DNA of 47,960 bases from Cladosporium sp. IMV 00045 (lineage: Eukaryota > Ascomycota > Dothideomycetes > Cladosporiales > Cladosporiaceae), in NCBI GenBank assembly GCA_001931905.2, contig MSJI02000751.1, positions 1-47,960 of the forward strand, written 5' to 3'. Shown piece after piece: positions 1-10,568 of the stretch; the first letter of the stretch is position 1, and every line of letters starts with the position of its first letter. A model generated the notes under the pieces. The model had not been told where the DNA came from. It saw only the letters and a program-made list of their open reading frames with translations, and did not search any database. The position numbers were made by a program, and so were the translations under genes.

Positions 1-684
1 TCGGTGACTTGCATGTCGGCGTCGTGCGAGAAGACGTTGGTGATGAGCTCGCCGGTCTTGGCGTCCCACTGCGACACGCTGCCGTCCTCGTGGCCGGAGA
101 CGATGTACTGGTTGAGGTAGGAGAAGCCGGCGACGGTGACGCGGGGGAGCTCGTCGACGATGATGCGCAGGGTGGGCTCGTCGGGCTGCTCGGCCTCGGG
201 GTTCTGGTCGATGTCGTAGACGACGATGTGCGAGAGCTGGCCGGTGCGCTTCTCCGTCACGCCCAGCAGCTGCTTGCCGTCCTCGCTGAACTCCACGCGC
301 TTGATGGAGGTCAAGTAGTCCCAGGTCTTGAGCAGCTTGCCGGTCTGCACCTCCCACAGTCTCATGGTGTTGTCGGCACCGCCGGTCGCGAGCAGGCGGG
401 TGTAGGGGTCGACGTCGACGGTCCAGAGGGCACCGACGTGGCCCTTGTAGGTGCCGAAGCGCTCGCCATTTGCGCTGTACCACGCGCAGACGGTGTGGTC
501 CTTGGAGACGGAGAAGAGGAGGTCACCCTCCTTGGAGAATCTAAGGAAGTGGTGTTAGCGTGGTGATGAAAGATGAAGAAGCGCGCGGCAGGCATGAAAT
601 TGAATTTTTGCATTTTCCTTGCGCAAATACGTACTTGACTTGAGTGAGCGCACGCTCGTGTCCGGAAAGCAATATGGGTCTCAT
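1..684 (-). CDS. TIF34: eIF3 subunit i (TIF34), 5' part, truncated by window edge
   Basis: Translation initiation factor 3 subunit i is a WD40 beta-propeller that sits in the eIF3 complex on the 40S ribosome in the cytosol. Two exons are read on the minus strand: 684-635 and 540-1. The intron 634-541 has donor GTACGT and acceptor TTAG, and joining them gives an unbroken frame. The protein begins [20 protein letters not shown], the highly conserved eIF3i start. WD-type segments follow ([43 protein letters not shown]). About 196 residues are visible. The family is usually around 335-340 residues, so roughly 140 C-terminal residues lie left of the window. The start at 684 is chosen because it matches the family N-terminus exactly. 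An earlier in-frame ATG would add a His-rich stretch unlike the family. It is divergent from the C1-THF synthase gene. Confidence 0.95.
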
Positions 685-1505
685 GATGGCGGTGTGTGTG
701 GATGTGTAGGCGGGCTGGTGGTGGTGGTGGTGCCGCTCTATTCTTTCGATATGGGCAGACGTCGCCAAGATTTTTGCGCTGGCTCACTGGTTGACTGGGC
801 TGGCTGGCTGCGATGAGAGAGACTGCGGGCGAGATGAGCCCCAGAGTGACAGTGTGACAGAGAGATGGATTAGATTAGATCCTTCTTCACCCCTCTCCCG
901 TGTGTGGCTTTCTCACAGGTGTGGTAGACCACCGATGACTCGGGGAGTTTATACCCCATTTCGATTTTTTACACTGGCCCGTCCGTCGTCGGTGCGGAAA
1001 GGGACGTGTCGTGTCTCATGCTCACAGAAATGGCAATTAATGTTAGTCAAGCCTCCAGGCCTCTCCGCCACCCCATGTACCAGACCATCATAATTAGCAG
1101 CAGCATCATACTCCCCGTCCTCATCCTCCTCCCCATCCTCTCCCCCGGGGCTTCTTCTGCCTCTTACAGTCGTTCGCTCCATCGGCGCATTTCAAGAGGG
1201 TATCGTTGTATATTTTCGTCACAATACATAAATCATGAGGCGCGCCTACCAGACCTCAGTCTCGTCCTGCATCGCCCGAACGCCTTTGCGAACGCGGCGG
1301 GGTAGGAATCCATTGGCCGCCCACTCATCAGTCTCGCGCTCCAAAATCATGCACCTCCACCAATCACTCGGCCCGGCGTCATCTACGACCACCACTACTA
1401 CTACAACGCCGACTGCCCTCAACTCTTCTTCCTTCTTCCTTCCTCTCCAACTCCTCCCTCCCTCCCTCTGCTTGTCGCACCCTCTCCACCTCCTCCCCTG
1501 CTGCC
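685..1505. promoter_or_regulatory. Divergent intergenic region between eIF3i and C1-THF synthase
   Basis: 821 bp separate the two divergent start codons, so the segment should hold both promoters. A long pyrimidine-rich tract (about 1418-1500, runs of ctcc/cttcc) lies directly before the ATG at 1506. Such CT-rich tracts are common just upstream of strongly expressed filamentous-fungal genes. No clear TATA box was picked out. The short ORFs here (for example from the ATG at 1235) have no family resemblance and are best seen as leader sequence or chance. Confidence 0.5.
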
Positions 1506-4337
1506 ATGCCCGCCCAGAAGATCGATGGCACTGCCATCGCCAAATCTATCCGCGAGCGCATCAGCAAGGAGATCGCCGACAAGCAAGCCCTCAACCCGCG
1601 CTACAAGCCCTCGCTCGTCATCGTCCAGGTCGGCGACCGTTCCGACAGCAGCACCTATGTGCGCATGAAGCTCAAGGCCGCCGAGGAGGCCAACATCAGC
1701 TGCCACCTCGAGAAGCTGCCGGAGTCCATCACCGAGATCGAGGTCCTGGAGAAGCTCGAGTCCTACAACAACGACCCAAGCATCCACGGTGTCCTGGTGC
1801 AGCTGCCCTTGCCCAGCCACCTGCGCGAGTATGAGGTGACCAGCGCTGTCGCCGACGAGAAAGACGTGGACGGCTTCGGTGCCAACAACATTGGTGAGCT
1901 GGCCAAGCGTGGTGGAAGGCCTCTCTTCACTCCTTGCACTCCCAAGGGTGCTATGGTTCTGCTCCAGTCTACTGGTGTCGACCTTGCAGGCAAGAACGCC
2001 GTCGTCGTCGGCCGCTCGGACATTGTTGGCTCGCCCGTCAGCTACCTGCTGAAGAACGCAGACGCGACTGTCACCGTCTGCCACTCCAAGACCAGGGATC
2101 TGCCTGAGATCGTTAAGGGTGCGGATATCGTCGTTGCCGCCATTGGCAAGGCAGGCTTCGTCAAGGGCGATTGGATCAAAGAGGGAGCCGTCGTGATTGA
2201 CGTCGGCACCAACTACATTCCCGACGCCTCCAAGAAGTCCGGCCAGAGGCTGGTTGGTGATGTTGAGTACGATGCTGCCTTTGAGCGTGCCTCCCACATC
2301 ACTCCCGTCCCTGGCGGTGTTGGCCCCATGACCGTTGCCATGCTTATGCAGAACGTCGTTGACTCTGCCGACACCTACTTCGACCGCCAGAAGGCTCGCC
2401 ACGTTACTCCTCTGCCTCTCAAGCTGCAGCAGCCCGTCCCGTCAGACATTGAGATCTCTCGTGCCCAGCACCCCAAGCTGATCAACAGGGTCGCTTCCGA
2501 GATTGGCATCACACCGCATGAGCTTGAGCCTTACGGACCTTACAAGGCCAAGGTTTCCCTCGATGTGCTCAAGCGCCTCGAGCACAGGCGTAACGGTCGC
2601 TACGTCCTTGTTGCTGGTATTACACCAACCCCGCTTGGTGAGGGCAAGAGTACCACCACCATTGGTCTCACCCAAGCATTGTCCGGTCAGCTCGGCCGCG
2701 TCGCCTTTGCCAACGTTCGCCAGCCTTCTCAAGGTCCCACCTTCGGTATCAAGGGTGGTGCTGCTGGCGGTGGCTTCAGTCAGGTCATTCCCATGGACGA
2801 GTTCAACATGCACCTTACTGGTGACATTCACGCCATCACTGCTGCGAACAACTTGCTCGCTGCTGCGATTGACACTCGCATGTTCCACGAGGCTACCCAA
2901 AAGGATGGCCCGCTTTACAAGCGTCTCGTCCCCGAGAAGAAGGGCAAGCGCACCTTCCCGCCGGTCTTGCTCAAGCGCCTGGCGAAGCTCGGTATCAACA
3001 AGTCTGAGCCCAATGATCTCACCGACGAGGAGATCACCAAGTTCGCTCGTCTTGACATCGACCCCGAGACCATCACGTGGCGTCGCGTGTTGGACGTGAA
3101 CGACCGTCACCTCAGAGGTGTCACCATCGGCCAGGCCCCTACTGAGAGCAAGGTTGAGCCTCGCGAGACTGGCTTTGACATCTCTGTTGCTAGCGAGTGC
3201 ATGGCCGTCCTTGCTCTGTCCACTGACCTCGCTGACATGCGCGACCGCCTTGGTCGCATGGTCGTTGCCACGAGCAGGTCTGGTGACCCCGTCACCGCTG
3301 ATGACCTCGGTGCCGGTGGTGCTCTTACCGCTCTCATGAAGGATGCCATCAAGCCTACCCTCATGCAGACTCTGGAGGGAACTCCTGTGTTCGTCCACGC
3401 TGGTCCTTTTGCCAACATCTCTATTGGCAACTCTTCTATCATTGCCGACCGCATCGCTCTCAAGCTTGCCGGTACTGAGGCCGATGAGAACCACGATAGC
3501 CAGACTGGCTTCGTCGTTACCGAGGCTGGCTTCGACTTCACTATGGGTGGCGAGCGCTTCATGAACATCAAGTGCCGTAACTCCGGCCTCACGCCCGATG
3601 TTGTTGTCATCGTCGCTACCGTCCGCGCCCTCAAGGTCCATGGTGGTGGCCCTGAGATCAAGCCTGGTGCCCAGCTTGACGAGGTTTACCGCACTGAGAA
3701 CCTTGATGTCCTTCGCGCTGGTTGCGTCAACCTCAAGAAGCACATTGAGAACGCACGCCAGTACGGTGTCAACGTCGTCGTCGCCATCAACAAGTTCGAG
3801 ACCGACACCGACAACGAAGTCGCCGTCATCCGCGAGGAGGCTCTCAGCGCCGGTGCCATCGACGCAATCGGCGCCAACCACTGGGCCGAGGGTGGCAAGG
3901 GTGCCATCGACCTGGCCAACGGCGTCATCGCCGCCTCCGCCAAGTCTCAGCCCGAGAACTTCAACCTCCTCTACCCGACCGAGTCCGGCGACATCGCCTC
4001 GCGCATCGAGGCCATCGCACAGAAAATGTACGGCGCCGCGTCCGTCTCTTTCTCCGAGACCGCCCAGACGAAAATCGACACCTACGCCCGCCAGGGCTAC
4101 GGCAACCTGCCCATCTGCATCGCCAAGACGCAGTACTCGCTGTCGCACGACGCGGCGCTCAAGGGCGCGCCCACCGGCTTCGACGTCCCCATCCGCGACG
4201 TCCGCATGGCCGCCGGCGCCGGCTACCTGTACGCCCTCGCGGCAGACATCCAGACCATCCCCGGCCTGCCCACCGCTCCTGGCTACTTGAACGTTGACGT
4301 CAACCTCGAGACCGGCGAGATCGAGGGTCTCTTCTAG
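1506..4337 (+). CDS. ADE3: C1-tetrahydrofolate synthase, trifunctional, cytosolic type
   Basis: A 943-residue intronless enzyme that interconverts one-carbon folates: methylene-THF dehydrogenase, methenyl-THF cyclohydrolase and 10-formyl-THF synthetase. It feeds purine and other one-carbon pathways. Residues 1 to about 300 are the dehydrogenase/cyclohydrolase. Tyr51 and Lys55 (STYVRMKLKAAEE) match the catalytic YxxxK of the family, with the substrate-site DEKDVDGFG, the NADP-site GRSDIVGSP (about 168) and PVPGGVGPMT. From about 320 to the end is the synthetase, with the ATP P-loop TPTPLGEGKSTTT (about 373), the GGAAGGGFSQVIPMDEFNMH signature and VATVRALKVHGGGP. The length fits the yeast ADE3/MIS1 family. 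No N-terminal mitochondrial presequence is seen and no in-frame ATG lies upstream, so the cytosolic form is favoured. Codon use is strongly biased, as in highly expressed genes, and this leaves long spurious antisense ORFs. Confidence 0.97.
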   Translation: MPAQKIDGTAIAKSIRERISKEIADKQALNPRYKPSLVIVQVGDRSDSSTYVRMKLKAAEEANISCHLEKLPESITEIEVLEKLESYNNDPSIHGVLVQLPLPSHLREYEVTSAVADEKDVDGFGANNIGELAKRGGRPLFTPCTPKGAMVLLQSTGVDLAGKNAVVVGRSDIVGSPVSYLLKNADATVTVCHSKTRDLPEIVKGADIVVAAIGKAGFVKGDWIKEGAVVIDVGTNYIPDASKKSGQRLVGDVEYDAAFERASHITPVPGGVGPMTVAMLMQNVVDSADTYFDRQKARHVTPLPLKLQQPVPSDIEISRAQHPKLINRVASEIGITPHELEPYGPYKAKVSLDVLKRLEHRRNGRYVLVAGITPTPLGEGKSTTTIGLTQALSGQLGRVAFANVRQPSQGPTFGIKGGAAGGGFSQVIPMDEFNMHLTGDIHAITAANNLLAAAIDTRMFHEATQKDGPLYKRLVPEKKGKRTFPPVLLKRLAKLGINKSEPNDLTDEEITKFARLDIDPETITWRRVLDVNDRHLRGVTIGQAPTESKVEPRETGFDISVASECMAVLALSTDLADMRDRLGRMVVATSRSGDPVTADDLGAGGALTALMKDAIKPTLMQTLEGTPVFVHAGPFANISIGNSSIIADRIALKLAGTEADENHDSQTGFVVTEAGFDFTMGGERFMNIKCRNSGLTPDVVVIVATVRALKVHGGGPEIKPGAQLDEVYRTENLDVLRAGCVNLKKHIENARQYGVNVVVAINKFETDTDNEVAVIREEALSAGAIDAIGANHWAEGGKGAIDLANGVIAASAKSQPENFNLLYPTESGDIASRIEAIAQKMYGAASVSFSETAQTKIDTYARQGYGNLPICIAKTQYSLSHDAALKGAPTGFDVPIRDVRMAAGAGYLYALAADIQTIPGLPTAPGYLNVDVNLETGEIEGLF

Positions 4338-5139
4338 AGGCTTGTCTTCCGGGCATGGGATTGAATGAATTCATGTGCATCACGTCTCATCACGCGATAG
4401 CATTTTCACGCAGATTTACGGCGTTTCTTTGTTGATTAAGGGAATCATAGAAAGGGGGAAAAAGAGATTGGGACATTGTCACTCAACGTGATATAGCGAT
4501 GGCGCTTTCGGCGTCTACCATTTTGATATTCACTTTGATGGGACTCGTTAAGTTTTCTTCGTCTTTTGAGACAAGAATTGAGTATGCATGGGAGAAAAAC
4601 AAAAAACCAAAATTAATCGATGGCATTTGCTCTGCGTGTGCAGATCTTGTACGAAGGGGAAAGCATTCAACAATTTTGACCAAAGTGTATCTTGTGGCAC
4701 TTTGATGGGATCTATTTTACTGAAGATAGATCTCACGGGAAAACGAAAAATAAATCAAGTTCAACATCCAATTTTGTGGTCTCTCGCCTTTCTTTTTCCT
4801 AAAAATCGTTAGCGATCTACAGGTATGGTGCTCATCGTTTGATTCTCGGATTTCTATCTCCCGTGGCATCCCGCAAGACAGGTGAAATGTTGTCGAGCTC
4901 AAAGGCGGTGTTTCTTGTGGACTATTATTGTAGTTCGTGAGTATCAACAACCTGCCGTGTCGATGTGATTGACTTGCCCATTTTGCTTTGGATCTCATCT
5001 CCCTTTTGGATCCGATGAACCGACAAGACCTGCTGGGATTTCATGTTCTATACTCTCTTCTACGAAATGAGACCACTTTTCTTGCTCGAACACGAGAGGA
5101 AATATCCCGCTCTTCGGTCACTTCCCGAACAGCACCACA
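4338..5139. other. Convergent 3' intergenic region
   Basis: 802 bp between two convergent genes, visibly more AT-rich than the coding DNA on either side. It should contain both 3' UTRs and polyadenylation signals; AATAAA-like sequence occurs near 4747-4755. No ORF resembling a known protein and no RNA gene was recognised. Confidence 0.5.
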
Positions 5140-6826
5140 TCAGTTGGCCTTCCCATTCTTCATCTGCTCCCTGAGCCTGTCTTCCTCCTGCACCACACGC
5201 TTGGGCAGCGCAGCACCACGACCAGTCATGACGAACAATCCCCACTTCCACCTGAACGGGTTGATGACGATGACAAAACAAAACCAGTAAACCAACTCGG
5301 CATAAGTGAAGAACTCAAACGCGCCAGTCGGAGCGCGCTGCTTGACGAATCGCGTGAAGTTGATCCAAAGCTTCATCAGCCATTCGTTCGGCCTGCTCAG
5401 CGGATCGACAAGGAACATGAGCAGGAAGCGCGTGTAGATGCCGATATGGTAGTTGCCGACCGTGCCGATGGCGTTGACGTAGGTGCAGTTGTTGGCGCAG
5501 ATGTCCATGTGGCCTGGCGGGAAGACTTGCAGGTACCAGTTTGGCGGCTGGTATTTCTCCTGGAAACAGTCGTCGGGCAGGAAGCTGAGGCTTGGTCGTT
5601 GGTAGCCTGTCGCCATGATGCACATGTCGCCTTCGATGTGCTCCTGTTTGCCTGGCCCGCCTTTCGGGACGCCTTGTGAGCGATGCTTGAATTGGATGCC
5701 TGTTTCCGTGAAGTGCATGATGTCGCCTCGCAGCCAGTCGGCGCGGCCGGAGCGGACCTGATCGAGCACGCCGGAGTTCACCATGGGCGTTTCGGTGAAG
5801 ATACCTTTGCCGCTTCCGGGAGGAGGCGCGAGGTCTGCCAGGTCGCGGTAGAAGAAGATTCGAAGGAGAGCCTCAGGGATCCAGCTGAAGATCGTTTCGC
5901 TGCCGAAAATGTTGAGGGAGAGGGCGATGTCGATGATCGGGTTGCGGGGGATGATCCATCTGTAATGGCATTGTTAGGAAGAAACGCTCTGGTCTTGAGG
6001 TGGAATGAGGACTTACTTTTCACTGCGAGCAAGGACGAATGCTTTCTTCGCGTCCTGCTGCTCCACGAACTCAAGCGCTTCGATGGCGGACGCGCCACCT
6101 CCAACGATGAGAACCTTCTTGTCCTTCGCCTCCTTCCCATCAAGCTTAGAAGAGTGGTAGATCTCGCCCTTAAACTTCTCCTGCCCAGGCACATGCGGCA
6201 TCTTGGGATCGCCACAAGTTCCCACAGCGGCGATCACACCATCATACCGACCCTGCGACGGATCGTTGATGATCCAACGTCCTTGCTCGTCTTTGTACAC
6301 TCTCTCGACGCGAGTGTCGAACTTCGTCTTATTCTGCAAGCCATAACGTTCCCAGAGCTTCTCGACCTCATGTACGATCTTCTGGCGGTCCGGGTATCCT
6401 TCGTTCCATTTGACGCTCGGGTGGAAGCGGTACAGCAGAGAGTGGATTTGCAGGCCGCTGGTGTTGTTGACTTTGGCCCAGATGCCACCGACTGTGTGAG
6501 GGAATCAGTTTGGAAAATCCTAGAATTGATCCTTCCCACAGACACAACTTACGGATATCGCGACCCCCGGCTTCGAAAATCTGCACATCGAATCCATGGC
6601 CCACGCAGTGAGATGCGGAAGAGACGCCCGTGATGCCGGCACCGATGATGGCGATTTTCGGCCTGCTCAGATCTGCATTTGGAGGCGGAGCGGCAGGAGA
6701 GAGAAAGTAGTCGAGGAGATTTTGGATAAGGACGTAGATAAATTGAAAGGGGCTGTTGAACAATTGCTGCAGGTAGTATTGCAGCTGGTGGCGATCTGGG
6801 ATCTCCATCTTGTCGGAGCTGCCCAT
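5140..6826 (-). CDS. Flavin-containing monooxygenase (class B, FMO-like)
   Basis: An FAD- and NADPH-dependent monooxygenase that would oxygenate a soft nucleophile (N or S) or act as a related hydroxylase; the substrate cannot be told. Three exons on the minus strand, 6826-6553, 6491-6017 and 5959-5140, give 522 residues. Both introns (61 and 57 nt) start GTAAGT and end CAG. Motifs in order: FAD-binding IAIIGAGITGVSSAS near residue 58; GGIW just after the first junction; the FMO fingerprint FKGEIYHSSKL; NADPH-binding VLIVGGGASAIEA; and the late MATGYQRPS motif. A hydrophobic segment near the C-terminus (WFCFVIVINPFRW) may associate with a membrane. Restoring GGIW and the AARSEK/WIIP join supports both splices. 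It lies downstream of the CorA gene on the same strand, but 395 bp apart, so it is probably transcribed separately. Confidence 0.9.
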
Positions 6827-7221
6827 TTTGGGATGTTAACGAGGGGAAGGAAAAAGCGAAAGTCGATACTTCATTGGATTATATATCACAAGTGTGAATT
6901 GTCAGGCTATGCTGCACGCGCAAGCGTGCGTAGCAATGGTTGGAGGAGCCTATGATGCCAATGGGAAGCATGGACATACACGTCATTATCTGACATGTGA
7001 AAGTTCCAGTCAACGTCGCGCCGGTGTTTTCGGATCCGTGACATCCGATGTCGATGCATGTGGTCGTGGTCTTCGCGTTTGAACTTCCGTCAGATTTATG
7101 TGAAATGTACAATTGACTTGCACTTCATCATGGTTTCAAAGCATGCATTTACTCGCAGAAGCATTTTTCTAGTACCATCCAGGTGCTCGGGAAGAACTTG
7201 GACTCTATCCATCTCAAGCCA
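6827..7221. promoter_or_regulatory. Upstream region of the monooxygenase and 3' end of CorA gene
   Basis: 395 bp between two minus-strand genes, expected to hold the CorA 3' UTR and the monooxygenase promoter. On the minus strand a TATAATCC-like stretch (plus-strand ggattatatatc near 6876-6888) lies about 50-60 bp before the start codon and is a possible TATA element. Nothing else was recognised. Confidence 0.35.
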
Positions 7222-9063
7222 TCATTTGATATTGAAGATACCTCCCTGCTTAACACTCTTCTGCGCAGCCGCATTGGCAACAGCAGCCCTCTCTCTACGC
7301 GCATCCAACCAAAGATGAACAAGGTCCAAAATATTCCCACCCTGAAAAGCCAGGAATATCGACACACCAAGCACACCAGCCGTGACACCAATCGCAACCA
7401 ACCAGAACAAAGACTGCGTGGCGTTCATATCTCTGATGTCGCTGGTGTTCATGCCGAAGAACGACGTTACAAAGTTCAGCGGCAGGAAAACGATAGTGAC
7501 GACCGTGAAGACGAGAATGGCTTTGCCGTGGTCTTCCAGGCGGATGTTGACTAGCTGGATGGTTCTGGATACGAGTGTGTTTGCGTTGTCCCGTAGCTCT
7601 TCTAGGTCTGATAGCTCTCTTTGTAGGTTGTCTTTGAGTTTGGCTGTTGGGTCGTTGATGCTTGATGCGGTGAGATGGCGGTAGGTGGCCCTGTGGCGGG
7701 AGAGCGGCTTGCCTGTGAGCTCGTTTGACGTGACAACATTGTGAGTTGCGGGTGAAGGTGAAGTACTGGGCGGGCTGCCCGAATTTGAGTCATGGCCGTG
7801 TCCTGTGAATGCTTGTAGCTGAGTGATCATATCGAACTGTTGCTTCGTGATCTGAATCACGATATTGAGCTCTTCTTGACAAGCAAGCAGATCCATAACC
7901 AGCTTCGTGCTCGGCGAGCGATGCAGCCGGTACTGCAGATGTCCAAGATGGCCAGCATACCTGTCCGTCAAACAAAGGGACAAATCCTGCCAGAAACTCC
8001 GATGCATCATCCCCACCGCACCTGCCAGACTTGTGGTGACGTGTGTCATCGCAGTATATTCCTGCGCATCGTGCCGATGTGAGGAATAGAGCATGTTCCT
8101 GATATCTCGGAAAGCGACATCGCTGATGCGAGAAGTTAACTGCAGAGGAGGCCATCGGGATTTCCAAGTCTGATTCGCAGAGAAAGTGACGATGTGTTGT
8201 GAGTCTACAGCCAGGAGCCAAATCTCATCGACGTTTAGAGCGGAAGGGTAGTGACCGTACCACTGGCGTATCTTGAGGTCGATTTCTCGATTCGTAGTCC
8301 ATGGCTTGTGTTTGGTGAACACTTGCGAGCGCTCTCTTTCCCGTGTATCTTCTAGACGGAAATAGTGCGCCAGGAGAGATCTCAAGGGGTGGCAAGTAGA
8401 CTTTGACGCTGTGAAGCCTTCCCTCCTGTCGATTTGGAAACGTAGTGGTGGAGTCTGCCCGTTGATTGACCAGTCTAACCACGGCGTGGAGATGAGCAAA
8501 GGATATATGGCAGGCTCATTGCCTGAATGTCGGGACGTCAAGGGCTCGACAAAAGGTACGAAATAATGTCCATGTCGTGAGAAACGCTGATGGTGTTGCA
8601 CAGCAATATGTAATAGCTGCATACACTCCGAGATGCGATGCGTGTCTTTCGTCAGAGCATACAAGAAGCCATATAGGTAATCTGAATTTTTGGAAGAACA
8701 GTGGATCCATCGACACTTGGTGTGAGAGTCGTCTGTATCGCCTAAACGCAGTTGCCTAATCCAGCCAAACTCGTCTTCGAGTTGTTTAAAGCGGCGCTCT
8801 TCTATGGGATTCGCAGATGCATCTGTAGCATTCGCGAGCTTGTCAGGAGTAGTACACACCGCATCGTTCGGCACAAGGCCTGACGCAAGCACTTCGTTGA
8901 CTTCTAACATTGGCCCACGATCTGCTCTCAGGGATTCAAGGCGGATCTCGTTGACCAGGACTTGTGCGGGAGTGAGGGGTTTCGCGTGCCATCTTGGATC
9001 TGCCTCGTAGTCTTTGGCAGGGTCAACCGTATCTTCTGGCTTGTACCGTTGCTGCTGAAACAT
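7222..9063 (-). CDS. CorA-family Mg2+ transporter-like membrane protein
   Basis: A 613-residue single-exon protein of the CorA metal-ion transporter superfamily, which forms pentameric Mg2+/divalent cation channels. The C-terminus has the family layout: a long helical segment with an acidic, coiled-coil-like run (LQRELSDLEELRDNANTLVSRTIQL), a first membrane helix at about 514-536 ending in FFGMN (Gly537-Met538-Asn539, the signature selectivity motif), and a second helix at about 552-575. The N-terminal 450 residues are soluble and resemble the large cytosolic part of fungal CorA-like proteins, with little motif conservation. A Ser/Pro-rich low-complexity insert (SGSPPSTSPSPAT) lies before the long helix. 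The final helix is followed by a short basic tail. The start at 9063 is the first ATG in frame; a short spliced upstream exon cannot be excluded. Confidence 0.85.
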   Translation of the reverse strand: MFQQQRYKPEDTVDPAKDYEADPRWHAKPLTPAQVLVNEIRLESLRADRGPMLEVNEVLASGLVPNDAVCTTPDKLANATDASANPIEERRFKQLEDEFGWIRQLRLGDTDDSHTKCRWIHCSSKNSDYLYGFLYALTKDTHRISECMQLLHIAVQHHQRFSRHGHYFVPFVEPLTSRHSGNEPAIYPLLISTPWLDWSINGQTPPLRFQIDRREGFTASKSTCHPLRSLLAHYFRLEDTRERERSQVFTKHKPWTTNREIDLKIRQWYGHYPSALNVDEIWLLAVDSQHIVTFSANQTWKSRWPPLQLTSRISDVAFRDIRNMLYSSHRHDAQEYTAMTHVTTSLAGAVGMMHRSFWQDLSLCLTDRYAGHLGHLQYRLHRSPSTKLVMDLLACQEELNIVIQITKQQFDMITQLQAFTGHGHDSNSGSPPSTSPSPATHNVVTSNELTGKPLSRHRATYRHLTASSINDPTAKLKDNLQRELSDLEELRDNANTLVSRTIQLVNIRLEDHGKAILVFTVVTIVFLPLNFVTSFFGMNTSDIRDMNATQSLFWLVAIGVTAGVLGVSIFLAFQGGNILDLVHLWLDARRERAAVANAAAQKSVKQGGIFNIK

Positions 9064-9560
9064 ATTTCGAAGCGAGACATGATGGTCATTCCCTTTCTCT
9101 CAGGGCAAGTGTGAAGACGACTAGTGACGCTGTCCTGATCAACACACAGCTGACCTCAGCTCAGGCAGCTGTCTGATCGATGCGCTGCATGTGCAGTATG
9201 TATGCGGTTAGTCACATCAGCTGTGGCGCAGAACAACGACAAGCATTTCTTTGCATGCACATTGATTAACACTCTATCCGTACATTGGCCTACAATGGTG
9301 GAAATGAGCCGCCTTTCCGAGCTGCCGCCGCACTCGCTGCCTGGAAGGATCGTGAAGCGGGCGCTGTCAGCTCATCAACCCTGAACCCTCTTCCCATCAA
9401 CGGCAGATACGGCATTCGATAGATTGATCGAATCCTGCCCGAAACGATGAATCGCCATTGGTGTCCATCTTCAGTGCGAGTAAAATGATAACGAACATCG
9501 GCTGCCGCCGTGTCTTTCGGCTCGGCTCTTTGTAATCCCAATTGACTTCCAACAGCCACA
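9064..9560. promoter_or_regulatory. Divergent promoter region, CorA gene / methyltransferase
   Basis: 497 bp between divergent start codons, so it should serve both genes. No strong TATA or repeated operator-like motif was seen. A run with repeated CAGCTG/TCAGCTC words near 9150-9170 may be noteworthy but is unproven. Confidence 0.4.
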
Positions 9561-10196
9561 ATGACGGAAGCAAAACTCATAGTCCGCGAAGCCTACGACC
9601 ACCTCGCGCCCTGGTATCTGTCCTGGATGCACTCACAAAAATCGCCCCGCGAGCGCTACACTCTCAAAGTCCTCTCCAACGCCTCAAAACTCACCTCCAA
9701 TCCACACCCAACAATCCTCGACCTTGGCTGCGGCCCCGGCATCCCCACCACACAGCTCCTCCTCGCCCAGGGCGCGCGCGTAATAGCAAACGACATCTCA
9801 CAAGCCCAAATCGCCACGGCCCGCTCTCTGTGTCCAACCGCCACGTTCATCCCTGGCGACATGGCCTCGCTGTACTTCAAACCCGGCAGTCTGGACGGGG
9901 TGGTTTGCTTCTTCACGCTCTTCCACCTACCGCGGCTAGAGCAGAAAGCCATGCTTGCGCGGGTCTTCAGCTGGCTGAAAGCTGGTGCGCTGCTGGCTTG
10001 TAATTTTGCCACGGTGGATGAGGAGGAAATTTACGGGGAGATGATGGGGAGGGGGATTTTTTGGAGTGGGTTTGGGGTTGAGAGGAATCGGATGATGGTG
10101 AGGGATGTGGGGTTTGAGGTTGTGGGCGAGGAGGTGTTGGAGAGTGAGGCGGATGGTGGGATGGAGTTTATGTGGGTTGTGGCGAGGAAGTCGTAG
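9561..10196 (+). CDS. Class I SAM-dependent methyltransferase
   Basis: A 211-residue single-exon protein with the Rossmann-like methyltransferase fold. Motif I is ILDLGCGPGIPT (about residue 53-64) for S-adenosylmethionine binding. An acidic loop follows after the second strand (VIANDIS), and motif-II-like SLDGVVCFFTLFHLPR precedes the helix leading to a strand with LLACNFAT. Length and order fit the Methyltransf_11/25-type small methyltransferases. The substrate cannot be predicted. The frame changes composition near the 3' end: the last 60 codons are G-rich (gatgatggggagg), but the frame stays open. It is convergent with the LAG1 gene 372 bp away. Confidence 0.85.
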   Translation: MTEAKLIVREAYDHLAPWYLSWMHSQKSPRERYTLKVLSNASKLTSNPHPTILDLGCGPGIPTTQLLLAQGARVIANDISQAQIATARSLCPTATFIPGDMASLYFKPGSLDGVVCFFTLFHLPRLEQKAMLARVFSWLKAGALLACNFATVDEEEIYGEMMGRGIFWSGFGVERNRMMVRDVGFEVVGEEVLESEADGGMEFMWVVARKS

Positions 10197-10568
10197 GGTC
10201 AGGGTGGTTGTTTGTGATTGTGTGGTGTTTTGGTATGCTGAGAGCTGGACTCCGTTGTCTATTATTGATGAGGTGATACGGGGAACAACGACTGCTCCTT
10301 CTAAGGATTGACTTCGCGGATGAAAGTGATAAGAGGGCGAATACGTCTTCTCGTTCAAATCACATTTGAGGATTCGTAACAATCTATGATTCATTCATTC
10401 CCAGGGAAAGAAAAAGCAATCTATATATATCCCGATATAGAAAGACGCCGGCTAATGCACACGCTCGCCGGCAGCAACAGGAGAAGCCGCGGCTCGCTTT
10501 TCGCCAGACTCGCTGCATACGACGTCGATGCCGTCAGAGCAAGGGCCAAGAGGGAAGGCGAGCAAATT
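10197..10568. other. Convergent 3' intergenic region
   Basis: 372 bp between the methyltransferase and ceramide synthase stop codons. It should hold two 3' UTRs. An AT-rich run (ctatatatatcccgatatag, about 10420-10440) is the only visible landmark and is itself partly palindromic. Confidence 0.4.

Noticed and set aside
1419..4148. Two long minus-strand ORFs (327 and 568 residues) opposite the C1-THF synthase gene
   Set aside because: They mirror the codon bias of the strongly biased sense gene, which avoids codons that read as stops on the other strand. Their composition (Val/Leu/Asp/Gly-rich) has no domain features and they lack introns or family motifs.
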